Below, piece by piece: positions 7,603-15,184 of a DNA stretch of 17,482 nt. The DNA comes from Thermoleophilia bacterium. GTDB taxonomy: Bacteria > Actinomycetota > Thermoleophilia > Gaiellales > JAICJC01. Made by a program: the position numbers and the translations under genes. Positions within the stretch are counted from its first letter, which is position 1, and each line of letters starts with the position of its first letter. Under the pieces are notes generated by a model. That model searched no databases. It was not told the origin of the DNA and worked only from the letters and a program-made list of their open reading frames with translations. Where the stretch lies: assembly GCA_025928435.1 (NCBI GenBank), contig JAICJM010000068.1:1-17482 (forward strand), given 5' to 3'.

Positions 7603-8931
7603 TTATCCGGCGAGCTGCTTCAGGTACCGCTTGTGCGCGTACATCGCCTGGTCGGCGTGGTCGACCAGCGCGTCGGCCGACTCGGCGTCCAGCGGCGACA
7701 TGGCGGTGCCGACGGCGACGCCCACGCGCGCGGCCGCGGAGCCGACCGAGAACGACGGCGCGAAGACCTTCACGATCCGCTGCTTCATCAGGTCGACGAC
7801 CCGCCCGGCGGCGACCGCGGGCAGCGACGGCAGCAGGATGACGAACTCGTCGCCGCCGACCCGGAACACGGGGTCGGTCGTCCGCACGACGCTGACCAGG
7901 CGCTGCGCGGCCAGCTGCAGCAGCGCGTCGCCGGCGGCGTGGCCGTGCGTGTCGTTCACGCCCTTGAAGCCGTTCAGGTCGCAGTAGAGCAGGCCCAGGA
8001 CCTGGCCGGGCATGCGCCCCTCGAGCTGCTCGCCGACGCGGCGGAAGAAGGCCGCCCGGTTGGGCAGGCCGGTGAGCTGATCGTGGCTCGCATCGTGCAG
8101 CGCCCGCTGCTCACGCCGGCGCATGTCCGTGATGTCGGTGAGCACGACGACCCGCGCGAGCGGCCCGTAGAAGCGGGCTCCGCGGCTCTGGGCCGCGTAC
8201 CAGCGCCGGGCCCCGCTGCGGTGGATGCCCTCGACCTCGAACTCGCCGGCCCCGTCCTTGGCCAGCCGCCCGGCCGTGGCGGCGATCGACTCCGGCGCGA
8301 TGTAGTCCTCGGGCCGAAGCCCCACCGCCTCCTCCCGCGTCCAGCCGAACTGCTCGCAGAACGCCTGGTTGACCTCGGCGATCACGCCGCCGGTGTGCAC
8401 GATCACGGAGTCGCGGGACGCCTCGGAGAGCAGCCGGAAGCGCTGCTCGGACTCGCGCGCCTCCTCCTCGGCCCGCTTCATCGCCGTCACGTCGGTCTCG
8501 ACGCCGCGCACCCGCCGCCGGCCGCCGTGGTCGGTCGTGAGCCGGGCGACGCTCGAGAGCCACACGACCCCGCCGTCGGCGCCGAGCGCGCGATAGGTGA
8601 CCCGTGCGACGCCGCGCGCGAGCACCTCGTCCTCGGATGCGAGGAAGGCCTCCCGGTCGTCCGGGTGGACGATGCGCGTGCTCCAGAACCCGGGCACCGC
8701 GACCATGTCCGCCGGCTCGTACCCGAGCAGGTCGGCGACGCGGTCGTTGACGAACTCCATGGCGAACGTCTCGGCGTCGGCCTCCCACACGATCGCGTCG
8801 ATGTCGCTCAGGAGGTCGAACAGGAAGCCGCCGACGTCGCCCGTGAACGAGATCGGCACCGACACCCGCCGGTGCGGGCTCGGCTCTCGGTCGTGATCGG
8901 CGGGATCGGTCAGGTCCATGGGGAAGGGCAC
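7603..8931 (-). CDS. Diguanylate cyclase with two PAS domains (PAS-PAS-GGDEF)
   Basis: A 442-residue cytosolic signalling protein that should make cyclic di-GMP from GTP. PAS domain 1 spans about 38-150 and ends in the usual DVTAMKRAEEEARE linker helix. PAS 2 spans about 163-270 and ends in DITDMRRREQRALHD. The GGDEF domain (about 280-440) begins with SHDQLTGLPNRAAFF, carries the active-site signature GGDEF at 359-363, and has an intact inhibitory RxxD site (RTTD, 350-353) exactly five residues before it, so product inhibition is likely. There is no EAL domain and no membrane span; the signal sensed by the PAS domains is not evident. The GTG at 8931 starts the longest frame; an ATG four codons later (8919) is an alternative, and neither has a good ribosome binding site. 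No partner is visible nearby. Confidence 0.93.
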   Translation of the reverse strand: MPFPMDLTDPADHDREPSPHRRVSVPISFTGDVGGFLFDLLSDIDAIVWEADAETFAMEFVNDRVADLLGYEPADMVAVPGFWSTRIVHPDDREAFLASEDEVLARGVARVTYRALGADGGVVWLSSVARLTTDHGGRRRVRGVETDVTAMKRAEEEARESEQRFRLLSEASRDSVIVHTGGVIAEVNQAFCEQFGWTREEAVGLRPEDYIAPESIAATAGRLAKDGAGEFEVEGIHRSGARRWYAAQSRGARFYGPLARVVVLTDITDMRRREQRALHDASHDQLTGLPNRAAFFRRVGEQLEGRMPGQVLGLLYCDLNGFKGVNDTHGHAAGDALLQLAAQRLVSVVRTTDPVFRVGGDEFVILLPSLPAVAAGRVVDLMKQRIVKVFAPSFSVGSAAARVGVAVGTAMSPLDAESADALVDHADQAMYAHKRYLKQLAG

Positions 8932-8998
8932 GCGTGATCCGTCGCTTGGTTATCGTCCCGCGCCGCCGGAGCTTGACCGCGAGCGCCCCGGAAACGAA

Positions 8999-9024
8999 TC
9001 GGGGCCCCGCGGACGGGGCCCCGA
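8999..9024 (-). terminator. Hairpin terminator after the beta-propeller gene
   Basis: A 10-base perfect stem is formed by TCGGGGCCCC and GGGGCCCCGA around a six-base loop, 26 bases past the beta-propeller stop and 67 bases before the GGDEF start. The stem is very GC-rich. On the minus strand it is followed by GATTCGTTT, a weak T-run, and on the plus strand by GAAAAG. It most likely ends the beta-propeller transcript. Confidence 0.6.
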
Positions 9025-9050
9025 AAAGTCACACGATTGGCCGTCCGCTC

Positions 9051-10205
9051 TCAGGGAGTGAACTGTGCGTAGCCCTGCTGCGTGCGTTGCCCGATGCTCG
9101 TGAAGTCGCCGCCGGCGAGCACGTCGCCGTTGGAGCCGACGCCCCAGAGGGCGAAGATACCAAGGGCGCTGTTCGCACTCGGATCCCATGACGTGAGGTT
9201 GCCGGTGCCCTCGTCGACGGCGAGCAACTTGTCGCGCGGGATCTGGGTCGTGCAGGTGTGCTGGCCGTGCTGTGGCCCGCAGTACACGTGGAAGTGGCCC
9301 CCGACGTAGACCTCGCCGCCGACGACGCCGATCGCCTGGACGTTGCCGTTCGTGCCGCCGAGCCACTTCTGGGCACCCGTCTTCGGGTCGAACGCGGCGA
9401 AGTTCCCGCCGCCGCCCGCACCGGCCACGTACACGCCGTTGGCGTCGGACGCGAGCCCGATGACGTTGTAGGTGGTGTGATCCTTCCACGGCAGGCTGTT
9501 GCCGGTGTCGCCGTCGAGCGCGCCGATATGGTTCGCCGAGCTGCCGTTGATGTTGGTGAATGACCCGCCGATCACCATGCGCGGGTAGCCGACCAGGCGG
9601 ATCGCCCGCACCTGCCCGTCCACGGACGGCGACCACGGCAGAAGCGCGCCCGTCGTCGTGTTCACGGCGGCCATGTTCGGCCGCGACGTCCCGTCCACGG
9701 TACCGAAGCCGCCACCGAGGAACAGCGAGTTGCCGCTCTCCGCGAGCGCGAAGACCTCACCGCTCGCCGACGCCTTGAACCCGGCCATCACGGCGCCGCT
9801 GGTGGCGTTCACCGCCGCGACGCGCGAGTGGCTCGCGCCGCCGACCTGCGTGAAGGCGCCGCCCAGGTACACGGTCGTCCCGGCCACATGGATCGCCCGC
9901 ACCGAGTTGTTCACGTTCGGGTTCCACGGCAGCAGGGCACCCGTCTTCAGGCTGACCGCCGCTGCGTGGTTGCGCGTGACGTTCCCCTGACCCGCAGGGG
10001 AGCCCGCCGGCCGCAGCGCCGTGAACTGCCCGCCCATGTACACCGTCGTGCCCGACACGACGATCACGTTCACGCGGCCGTTCGTCTGCCACGTCGGCAC
10101 CGGGTGCGGTTGCACCGGGACCGCCTGTGCGGCACCGGCCGTTCCCAATCCCATGACGGCCACGATCGCAGCCGCTGACCCTCTCACACTCCATCGACCC
10201 AGCAT
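9051..10205 (-). CDS. Secreted repeat protein, predicted beta-propeller
   Basis: A 384-residue exported protein built of about six to seven diverged repeats of 45-60 residues. Each repeat carries a short strand followed by GGxF: VYMGGQFTAL, VYLGGAFTQVGG, LFLGGGFGTVDG, MVIGGSFTNING, VYVGGHF and VLAGGDFTSIG. Between them recur elements of the form AAVNxxTGALLPWxPxV. This pattern resembles the PQQ/kelch/delta-60-like propellers that actinobacteria secrete. The N-terminus (MLGRWSVRG, then a hydrophobic stretch ending GAAQA) is a signal peptide with cleavage near residue 28-30. The chosen ATG at 10205 is preceded by GGGGGAGA five bases upstream; a longer frame to 10292 runs into the promoter. No enzyme motif is visible. 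The product may bind carbohydrate or protein at the cell surface. The gene has its own promoter and terminator, so it is probably monocistronic. Confidence 0.82.
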   Translation of the reverse strand: MLGRWSVRGSAAAIVAVMGLGTAGAAQAVPVQPHPVPTWQTNGRVNVIVVSGTTVYMGGQFTALRPAGSPAGQGNVTRNHAAAVSLKTGALLPWNPNVNNSVRAIHVAGTTVYLGGAFTQVGGASHSRVAAVNATSGAVMAGFKASASGEVFALAESGNSLFLGGGFGTVDGTSRPNMAAVNTTTGALLPWSPSVDGQVRAIRLVGYPRMVIGGSFTNINGSSANHIGALDGDTGNSLPWKDHTTYNVIGLASDANGVYVAGAGGGGNFAAFDPKTGAQKWLGGTNGNVQAIGVVGGEVYVGGHFHVYCGPQHGQHTCTTQIPRDKLLAVDEGTGNLTSWDPSANSALGIFALWGVGSNGDVLAGGDFTSIGQRTQQGYAQFTP

Positions 10206-10239
10206 CGAATCTCCCCCGAAGGTTCGTATGACCGGGACC

Positions 10240-10267
10240 AACATACGCGCGGAATCGGTCAAGTCAA
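10240..10267 (-). promoter_or_regulatory. Sigma-70-like promoter of the beta-propeller gene
   Basis: On the minus strand TTGACT (10267-10262) and TATGTT (10245-10240) are separated by 16 bases and point at the beta-propeller start, giving a leader of about 28 bases with a good ribosome binding site. Just upstream a small inverted repeat CCCGC, GATCT, GCGGG (10270-10284) and a second one, CTCACA and TGTGAG (10298-10314), could be operators or end-of-transcript hairpins for the gene before it. Confidence 0.55.
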
Positions 10268-10303
10268 CCCCCGCGATCTGCGGGAATATCAATCTGGCTC
10301 ACA

Positions 10304-11161
10304 TCAAGTGTGAGGAATTGCCAGTTGACCGTCGGCCGCGCCGGCTGCGAACCTCATGTAGAGGTCGTCCGCCCGCCGCCGGAGGTGCGCATGTGCCGGC
10401 GCAGCATAGGCCGCGCGGAGGGCGTCCTTGCGCCCCTCCCTGTACGCGGACGGACGCGGCGTACGGTCCTCCGGCACCGCCGCGGCCGCGGCGGCGGGAT
10501 CGGCGGCGGCCCGTCGCTCGAGCTCGGCGTGCGGGACGAGGCCGGTGAGAAACTCCTGGATCGCCCCGCTCCACGGCGGCTTGCGGGAGCGCATCTCGAT
10601 CAGGTCGAAGCACGCGCGCGTGCGCTCGGGCGTCGGTGCGGGCGCCGCGAACCCGGTGCCGAATTGCGCGTTGACGCGTGCGATCGCCCGGTCGAGGTGC
10701 TCGGTGACCTCGGGGAAGTCGGCCACGACCATCGCGTCCCGGTATCCGAGCAGGCGCTCGTGGAAGCGCGCGTAGGCGCGCAGCCCCTGCGGGATGGTGA
10801 CGTACGATTCGCGCACGACGAGCGAGAGCACCGTGTCCTCGGGCGGTCGCACCGTGAGCAGAACCGGCACGCCGAGCTGCGCCGCCCGGATCACCTGGCC
10901 GGCTGCGTGCAGGTGGTGGCCGACCCGCACCGGCCGCTCCTGGGCGAGCTGGAACGCGACGACCGCGAAGGTCGACGCCGACCGTGTGAAGCCGTCGATG
11001 ACGAGCTCCGTCGCCTGAGAGACGACCGCGTCGCCGTGGCGGCGGCGGGCGACCGGCAGGTAGCCGGGATGCTCGGCCAGACGGCTGCGCACCGTCCAGC
11101 GCACGTGGCGGACGCCGAGCCTGGCGCGATCGCGCAAGCCTGGGCGACCCGCCGGGGTCAC
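10304..11161 (-). CDS. Sulfotransferase-like P-loop protein
   Basis: A 285-residue protein with the outline of a PAPS-dependent sulfotransferase fold. The segment IDGFTRSASTFAVVAFQLAQ at 55-74 sits where the phosphate-binding 5'-PSB loop (typically GFPRSGTTF) is expected, and LLTVRPPEDTVLSLVV at 101-116 matches the 3'-phosphate motif (RxPxDxxxS). The C-terminal third is alanine- and arginine-rich. The P-loop here has Ala-Ser in place of Gly-Thr, so catalysis is uncertain; it may act on glycolipid, polysaccharide or protein, or may not be active. The GTG at 11161 overlaps the stop of the histidine phosphatase gene as GTGA, which sets the start and implies translational coupling. The reading frame extends upstream without a better start. 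Family call is moderate; a remote P-loop kinase is the alternative. Confidence 0.65.
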   Translation of the reverse strand: MTPAGRPGLRDRARLGVRHVRWTVRSRLAEHPGYLPVARRRHGDAVVSQATELVIDGFTRSASTFAVVAFQLAQERPVRVGHHLHAAGQVIRAAQLGVPVLLTVRPPEDTVLSLVVRESYVTIPQGLRAYARFHERLLGYRDAMVVADFPEVTEHLDRAIARVNAQFGTGFAAPAPTPERTRACFDLIEMRSRKPPWSGAIQEFLTGLVPHAELERRAAADPAAAAAAVPEDRTPRPSAYREGRKDALRAAYAAPAHAHLRRRADDLYMRFAAGAADGQLAIPHT

Positions 11162-11853
11162 ACCGCGCGTTCGTTCAGCGCGACCCGCGCACTCGCGGAC
11201 TTGACGGGATCGGACTTGCTGCGGTCGACCTCGGAGACGAGGGTGATCTCGTCGCCCTCGACATCGAAGACGATTGCCTTGCCGGTTGGCATTGCGAACT
11301 GCCAGTCGGCGGCGGACGCGCCGGCGACGCGGAGCACCGCGAGGCGCAGCATGACGCCGTGGGACACGGCCGCGACGCTCTGGCCGGCGTGGTCGCGGCC
11401 GATCGCCCGCAGGGCCGCGATCGCGCGGTCGGCGGCGGCGGAAACGGCCTCGCCCTCGGGGCACACGGCTGCCTCCGGGTCGCGCGTGTAGGCGGCCCAG
11501 GCGGCGGGGTCGACCGCGGCCGACTCCTCCTTCGTGAGGCCCTCCCACGCGCCGTAATCGAGGTTGATCAGGTCGGACTGCTCGCGCACGGCGCCCACGC
11601 CGTTCTTGACCGCGATGGCCTCCGCAACCTCGCGAGCACGCCCAAGCGGGCTTGTATACACCGCGACGAGGCCCGACCCGACGAGCGCCCGGGCGGCCTC
11701 CTGGGCCTCCGCGCGGCCGACCTCGTTCAGCGGGATGTCCAGGCGACCGCGGAACCGCACCTGGGCGTTCATGATCGTCTGGCCGTGGCGAACGAGATGG
11801 ATCCGGCACGCCTGCCGACTCGCGGCCGGTGCCGTGGACGTTGCGTCGTGCAT
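11158..11853 (-). CDS. Histidine phosphatase superfamily protein (PhoE/Gpm-like)
   Basis: A 231-residue member of the histidine phosphatase superfamily, broad-specificity or phosphoglycerate mutase-like branch. The catalytic RHG is at 22-24 in VRHGQTIMNA, phosphate-pocket residues follow in FRGRLDIPLNEVG and SPLGRAREVA, the acid/base glutamate is in GAWEGL (E104), and the second histidine is in VSHGVM (H165). It lacks the extra loop of dependent phosphoglycerate mutase, so a phosphatase such as PhoE or cobalamin CobC-type is more likely. No cobalamin genes are near. The ATG at 11853 has GAGGGAG six bases upstream, better than the longer frame to 11991, which also runs through the promoter. 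The stop overlaps the sulfotransferase-like start by four bases. It has its own strong-looking promoter upstream. Confidence 0.87.
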   Translation of the reverse strand: MHDATSTAPAASRQACRIHLVRHGQTIMNAQVRFRGRLDIPLNEVGRAEAQEAARALVGSGLVAVYTSPLGRAREVAEAIAVKNGVGAVREQSDLINLDYGAWEGLTKEESAAVDPAAWAAYTRDPEAAVCPEGEAVSAAADRAIAALRAIGRDHAGQSVAAVSHGVMLRLAVLRVAGASAADWQFAMPTGKAIVFDVEGDEITLVSEVDRSKSDPVKSASARVALNERAV

Positions 11854-11910
11854 GCGCTGCTCCCTCGGTGGTCGTGCCCGTACCCGCGGAAGGCCTCCAC
11901 CGCTCCGCGC

Positions 11911-11937
11911 GTACACCAAATCTTCACCAAGTACACC
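11911..11937. repeat. 20-base-spaced direct repeats over the phosphatase promoter
   Basis: The heptamer GTACACC occurs at 11911-11917 and 11931-11937, exactly 20 bases apart (two helical turns), and CACCAA also occurs twice inside (11914, 11925). The pair covers the -10 box and predicted transcript start of the histidine phosphatase gene. The layout suits a dimeric regulator, but no regulator gene is adjacent. Confidence 0.45.
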
Positions 11938-11958
11938 CGCTTCGCCGGGCGTTGTCAA
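11930..11958 (-). promoter_or_regulatory. Promoter of the histidine phosphatase / sulfotransferase pair
   Basis: On the minus strand a perfect TTGACA -35 box (11958-11953) and TGTACT (11935-11930) are 17 bases apart, aimed at the ATG at 11853. The leader would be about 70 bases. The direct repeats at 11911-11937 overlap the -10 box, consistent with control by a repressor. Confidence 0.6.
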
Positions 11959-11975
11959 GCTGAAACACCCAACTC

Positions 11976-11987
11976 CCCCTTTCGGGG
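11976..11987 (-). terminator. Short hairpin after the flippase gene
   Basis: CCCC and GGGG pair across a GAAA tetraloop on the minus strand, seven bases after the flippase stop and just upstream of the phosphatase promoter. The stem is only four pairs with no T-run, so a terminator role is only possible. Confidence 0.25.
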
Positions 11988-11994
11988 CCACCTC

Positions 11995-13338
11995 TCATTC
12001 CGGCACCCCTGCGGGGTCGGCCGCCGGCGCCGCCGGAGCGTCCGCCGCGACCCGCCGCTCCTCTTCCTCGGTCACCGCGGCGCCGAGCTGATGCCACCAC
12101 TGGATCCCCCCGATCCAGAGGCCGAGCGCGAGCCCGGTGGCGGCCCCGACGGCGCCCGAGGTGGCAGCTCCGGCCGTGCCCCCGGCGACGGCGAGCACGC
12201 CCGTCACGAGCCGCGAGCGGAGGCTGCGCTTCGCCGCCGCCATCGCCCGCAGGCCGACGGTCGCGGCGGTCAGCATCCCCGACGCCGCCATGACCGCCGT
12301 GTAGGCCGGGATGACGTCGTGGGCGGGATGCCACGAGCGCTTCAGGAACGCCTCGCCGACCGAATCCGGGAGCAGGTAGACCACGACGCCCCAGAGCACG
12401 AAGACGACGACGAGGGCCACGGCGAGGACCTCGACCACGTGCATCATCCGCCGCGGCGAGCGGCGGGCGATCCGCACCGACTCGGCGATCGCGGGCGAGG
12501 TCACCCCCATGTTCAGGACGTTCAGGGGCCCGAGGACGACCTGCGCGCCGCGCAGCGCCCCTGCGGCCGACAGGCCGGCGAACGCGGCCGTCGCGTACAT
12601 CGCGCCCGACTGAGCGGCGTTGCGGGCGACGAACTCGACCAGGTAGCGGGGACCGAGGTCGCGGTGGTGCGCGAGCCACCAACGCGTCCGGCCGGGGCGG
12701 GGCACGAACCCCGACTGCACGATGCCGAACAGGGCGGCGAAGGCGGCGGCACCGGCCCAGGCTGCGATGAACGCCGGCACGGAGCGCGTGCCGGCGACGA
12801 GGACGGCGGCCACCAGGACGACCTGGGCCATCGCCCAGACGAGGTCGTTGCCGAACGCGGTCCGCCCGCGCAGCCGGCTGAAAAAGGCGCTGCGCCACGT
12901 GTCCTGGACGATCAGCCCCGGCATCCCGACGCCGAGCACCAGCAGCGACGTGCGCAGGGTGCCGCCGAACAGGAAAGCGGCGGCGATGCAAACGATTCCG
13001 GCGACGGCGCCGAGCACGAGCGCAACTCCGGTCGCCGCGGCGACACCCGTGCGCCATTCCCGCACCGGCGTGGCACTGTAGCGGACCGTCAGGGGCTCCG
13101 AGCAGAGTGCCCGGGTCGCCCCGAGCGTGATCGTGTACGTCGTGAACGAGAGCCCGAACGCGCCCAGGGCGGACGTGCTCACGGCGCGCGCGACGAGCAC
13201 CGCGAGCGCGAAGTTCGTGAGGCTCGAGAGGGCCTGGTCGGCAAGGCCCCAGCCGATCCGGCGGACACCGCCGCCGGCGCCCCCTCGCGTACCCGTGGCC
13301 GTGCTCACGGGAGAGATCGTAACCTCGACCCCCGCCAC
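11995..13338 (-). CDS. Polysaccharide-type flippase (MATE/MOP superfamily membrane protein)
   Basis: A 447-residue integral membrane protein with about 12 to 14 hydrophobic spans, resembling Wzx/MurJ-like oligosaccharide flippases of the MOP exporter superfamily. The N-terminal helix pattern IGWGLADQALSSLTNFALAVLVARAVS (given here from residue 28 in part: GLADQALSSLTNF) is typical of that family, which moves lipid-linked sugars across the membrane. The C-terminus is a soluble, alanine-rich tail (EEEERR near its start). The GTG at 13338 begins the longest frame; a second GTG at 13308, giving MSTATGTRGG, fits leaderless expression with TACGAT seven bases upstream, and the choice is uncertain. 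No polymerase or glycosyltransferase is adjacent. The gene is divergent from the cation antiporter gene. Confidence 0.75.
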   Translation of the reverse strand: MAGVEVTISPVSTATGTRGGAGGGVRRIGWGLADQALSSLTNFALAVLVARAVSTSALGAFGLSFTTYTITLGATRALCSEPLTVRYSATPVREWRTGVAAATGVALVLGAVAGIVCIAAAFLFGGTLRTSLLVLGVGMPGLIVQDTWRSAFFSRLRGRTAFGNDLVWAMAQVVLVAAVLVAGTRSVPAFIAAWAGAAAFAALFGIVQSGFVPRPGRTRWWLAHHRDLGPRYLVEFVARNAAQSGAMYATAAFAGLSAAGALRGAQVVLGPLNVLNMGVTSPAIAESVRIARRSPRRMMHVVEVLAVALVVVFVLWGVVVYLLPDSVGEAFLKRSWHPAHDVIPAYTAVMAASGMLTAATVGLRAMAAAKRSLRSRLVTGVLAVAGGTAGAATSGAVGAATGLALGLWIGGIQWWHQLGAAVTEEEERRVAADAPAAPAADPAGVPE

Positions 13339-13378
13339 CGGATATCATCGCCCCCGGTGTGCCGGGAAGGCTGGTCGG

Positions 13379-13393
13379 CGTGGCACCGCCACG
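13379..13393 (+). other. Hairpin just before the antiporter start codon
   Basis: CGTGGC and GCCACG pair around an ACC loop and end three bases before the antiporter ATG at 13397. Because the only GGGAAGG-like ribosome site lies far upstream (13364-13370), the hairpin could restrict translation or bring that site closer. It is short and may be chance. Confidence 0.3.
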
Positions 13394-13396
13394 ACC

Positions 13397-14344
13397 ATGG
13401 CCACTCCCCTCGCCGCCATCTGCTTCCTGATCTCGCTCGCCGCGACGCTGGCCGCCGCCGCGCTCTTCGCCCGCAGGCTCGACGCGCTCGGCGTGCGCCT
13501 GGGCATCCCCGAGGCCGTGCTCGGCCTGCTGACGGCGCTCGCCGCCGACGGCCCGGAGCTCGCCTCGGGGGTGACGGCGATGGCCCGCGGGGAGCACGGC
13601 GTCGGGATCGGCGTGCTCGTCGGCTCGAACGTGTTCAACCTGGCGGCGATGGTGGGCGTGAGCGCGCTGCTGGCCGGGAGCGTGCGGCTCGACCGCCCCG
13701 CGCTCGTGCTCGAGGGCGCGTTCGCCCTGTTCGTGACCGCCGTGGCCGCCGGCGTCCTCTTCGGCCCGCTGGGGGCCTGGCCGGCGCTCGCCCTGTTCGC
13801 CGCCGCGGCGGTGCCCTACGTGGTCCTCCTGGCCCGGGGCACGTTCCACGGGCCGCCGCGGCCGGGGCCGCCCGGCAGGCCGCCGCTGGCGGCGATGGCC
13901 GGCCTCTTCGCCCGCGAGCTCCCGGCGGTGGCCGTGATCGTCGCCGGCAGCATCGGGATGGTGGAGTTCGCGGTCCTGCTGGCCGACCGCGAGGGCCTGC
14001 CGCGGCCGCTCGTCGGCCTGCTGCTCCTGGCGACCCTCACCAGCCTGCCCAACGCCGCCACCGCGATCCGGCTCGGGCTGCGCGGGCGCGGCGAGGCGCT
14101 CGTGAGCGAGTCGCTGAACTCGAACACGATCAACATCTCCATGGGCCTCCTCGTGCCCGCTGCGCTGGTCGGCCTCGGGGGCGGCGCCCACGGGCTGGGC
14201 CTGGACTACGCCTGGATGGCGGCGGTCACGGTCGCGACGCTCGTCCTGGTCGGCCGTCGCGGCGGCGCGGGGAGGCTCGCCGGCGCCGCGATCGTCGTCG
14301 CCTACCTCGCCTACGTCGCCGCGCGTGTGGCCGCGACCGCCTAG
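13397..14344 (+). CDS. Sodium/calcium exchanger-like membrane protein (CaCA superfamily)
   Basis: A 315-residue membrane protein with about 9 to 10 hydrophobic spans and two alpha-repeats of the cation/calcium antiporter fold. Repeat 1 includes LTALAADGPELASGV (45-59) with the expected glutamate E54, followed by GVLVGSNVFNLAAMVG (72-87). Repeat 2 includes LATLTSLPNAATAI (211-224), where the matching position is asparagine N219, followed by SLNSNTINISMG (239-250), where relatives often have aspartate and this protein has N246. Known exchangers use a glutamate in each repeat to bind calcium, so this protein may carry another ion or have lost exchange. Length is normal. The ATG at 13397 follows a short hairpin and lacks a close ribosome site. 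It is divergent from the flippase and its stop overlaps that of the second CtaG-like gene. Confidence 0.8.
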   Translation: MATPLAAICFLISLAATLAAAALFARRLDALGVRLGIPEAVLGLLTALAADGPELASGVTAMARGEHGVGIGVLVGSNVFNLAAMVGVSALLAGSVRLDRPALVLEGAFALFVTAVAAGVLFGPLGAWPALALFAAAAVPYVVLLARGTFHGPPRPGPPGRPPLAAMAGLFARELPAVAVIVAGSIGMVEFAVLLADREGLPRPLVGLLLLATLTSLPNAATAIRLGLRGRGEALVSESLNSNTINISMGLLVPAALVGLGGGAHGLGLDYAWMAAVTVATLVLVGRRGGAGRLAGAAIVVAYLAYVAARVAATA

Positions 14345-15177
14345 ACGCTCGTCTCGAGCGTCCGGCGCACCGCGCCTCGGCGCAGCTCGCGCAGGAGCAG
14401 GACGAAGCAGGTGCCCAGCGTCAGCAGCTGCTCGAGCGCCATCACGATCCCCGCGAGCCGCTGGTCGGTGAGCGGCGAGAGCCCCAGCAGGCGGCCGGGC
14501 ATGTCGGCGTAGGCCGGGTAGTAGGCGTGGAACGAGAACACGAGCGCGTCGGAGAGCACCTGGCCGGCGAAGAACATCGCGACGGTGAACGCCAGCCGGC
14601 CGGGAATCCCGAGCCGACCCGACCCGGCCGGGTCGATCAGCTGTGTCCAGGCGAGCAGGCCGACCAGCACGAACGACAGGTGCTCGAGGTCGTGCAGGGC
14701 CGGGTGCGCCAGGGCGCGGTCGTAGAGCGCCGGGAGGTGCCAGACGGACACCCCGACGGTCCACACGGCGATCGTCACCGGCGGCCGCAGGACGAAGCCC
14801 GCCGCGGCCCGCAGCGGCGCGGGGGCCGGGCGGGGCCAGAGCGCCGACGCGATCGGGCCGCGGACGGCGAGGACGAGCAGCGCCGCGCCGGCGTCGGCCA
14901 GGAGCACGTGCTCGAGCATGTGGGCGGAGAGCAGGTAGCGCTCGCCGGCGCGGTTCAGCGGCGAGACGAGCGGCCCGGCCATGACGGCGAGCCCGCAGGC
15001 GAAGAGGGCCGCGCGCGTCCACGGCGCAAGCGCCGGGTCGCGCCGGCGGACGCGGGCGAAGGCCGGCACGAAGAGCGCCGTCGCGACCAGGACGAGGACG
15101 ACCGGCGCCAGATGCAGGTGCCAGGCTCCCGCGATCGCGGAGGCCGGCACGTCGTGTGCGGCGAGAAGCGGCGGCAT
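14341..15177 (-). CDS. Caa3_CtaG-family membrane protein 2 (cytochrome oxidase assembly-like)
   Basis: A 278-residue multi-span membrane protein of the CtaG family named for the cytochrome caa3 oxidase factor of Bacillus, which helps in copper handling during oxidase assembly. It carries the family's histidine motif SAHMLEH near 82-88 on the outer half of a helix, then PALYDRALAHPALHDLEH with the second histidine cluster, and the late DQRLAGIVM segment. About seven hydrophobic spans are visible. The start ATG at 15177 is seven bases after the stop of the first CtaG-like gene, with AGAGGA about 12 bases upstream; a longer frame to 15225 would overlap that gene. It is in an operon with the first copy and the 59-aa protein. 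No cytochrome oxidase subunit genes appear in the window, so the oxidase link is inferred. Confidence 0.85.
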   Translation of the reverse strand: MPPLLAAHDVPASAIAGAWHLHLAPVVLVLVATALFVPAFARVRRRDPALAPWTRAALFACGLAVMAGPLVSPLNRAGERYLLSAHMLEHVLLADAGAALLVLAVRGPIASALWPRPAPAPLRAAAGFVLRPPVTIAVWTVGVSVWHLPALYDRALAHPALHDLEHLSFVLVGLLAWTQLIDPAGSGRLGIPGRLAFTVAMFFAGQVLSDALVFSFHAYYPAYADMPGRLLGLSPLTDQRLAGIVMALEQLLTLGTCFVLLLRELRRGAVRRTLETSV

Positions 15178-15184
15178 GGCGGGT

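Noticed and set aside
11924..15022. A frame of over 1000 codons on the minus strand
   Set aside because: Out-of-frame shadow of the flippase and CtaG genes; no family features.
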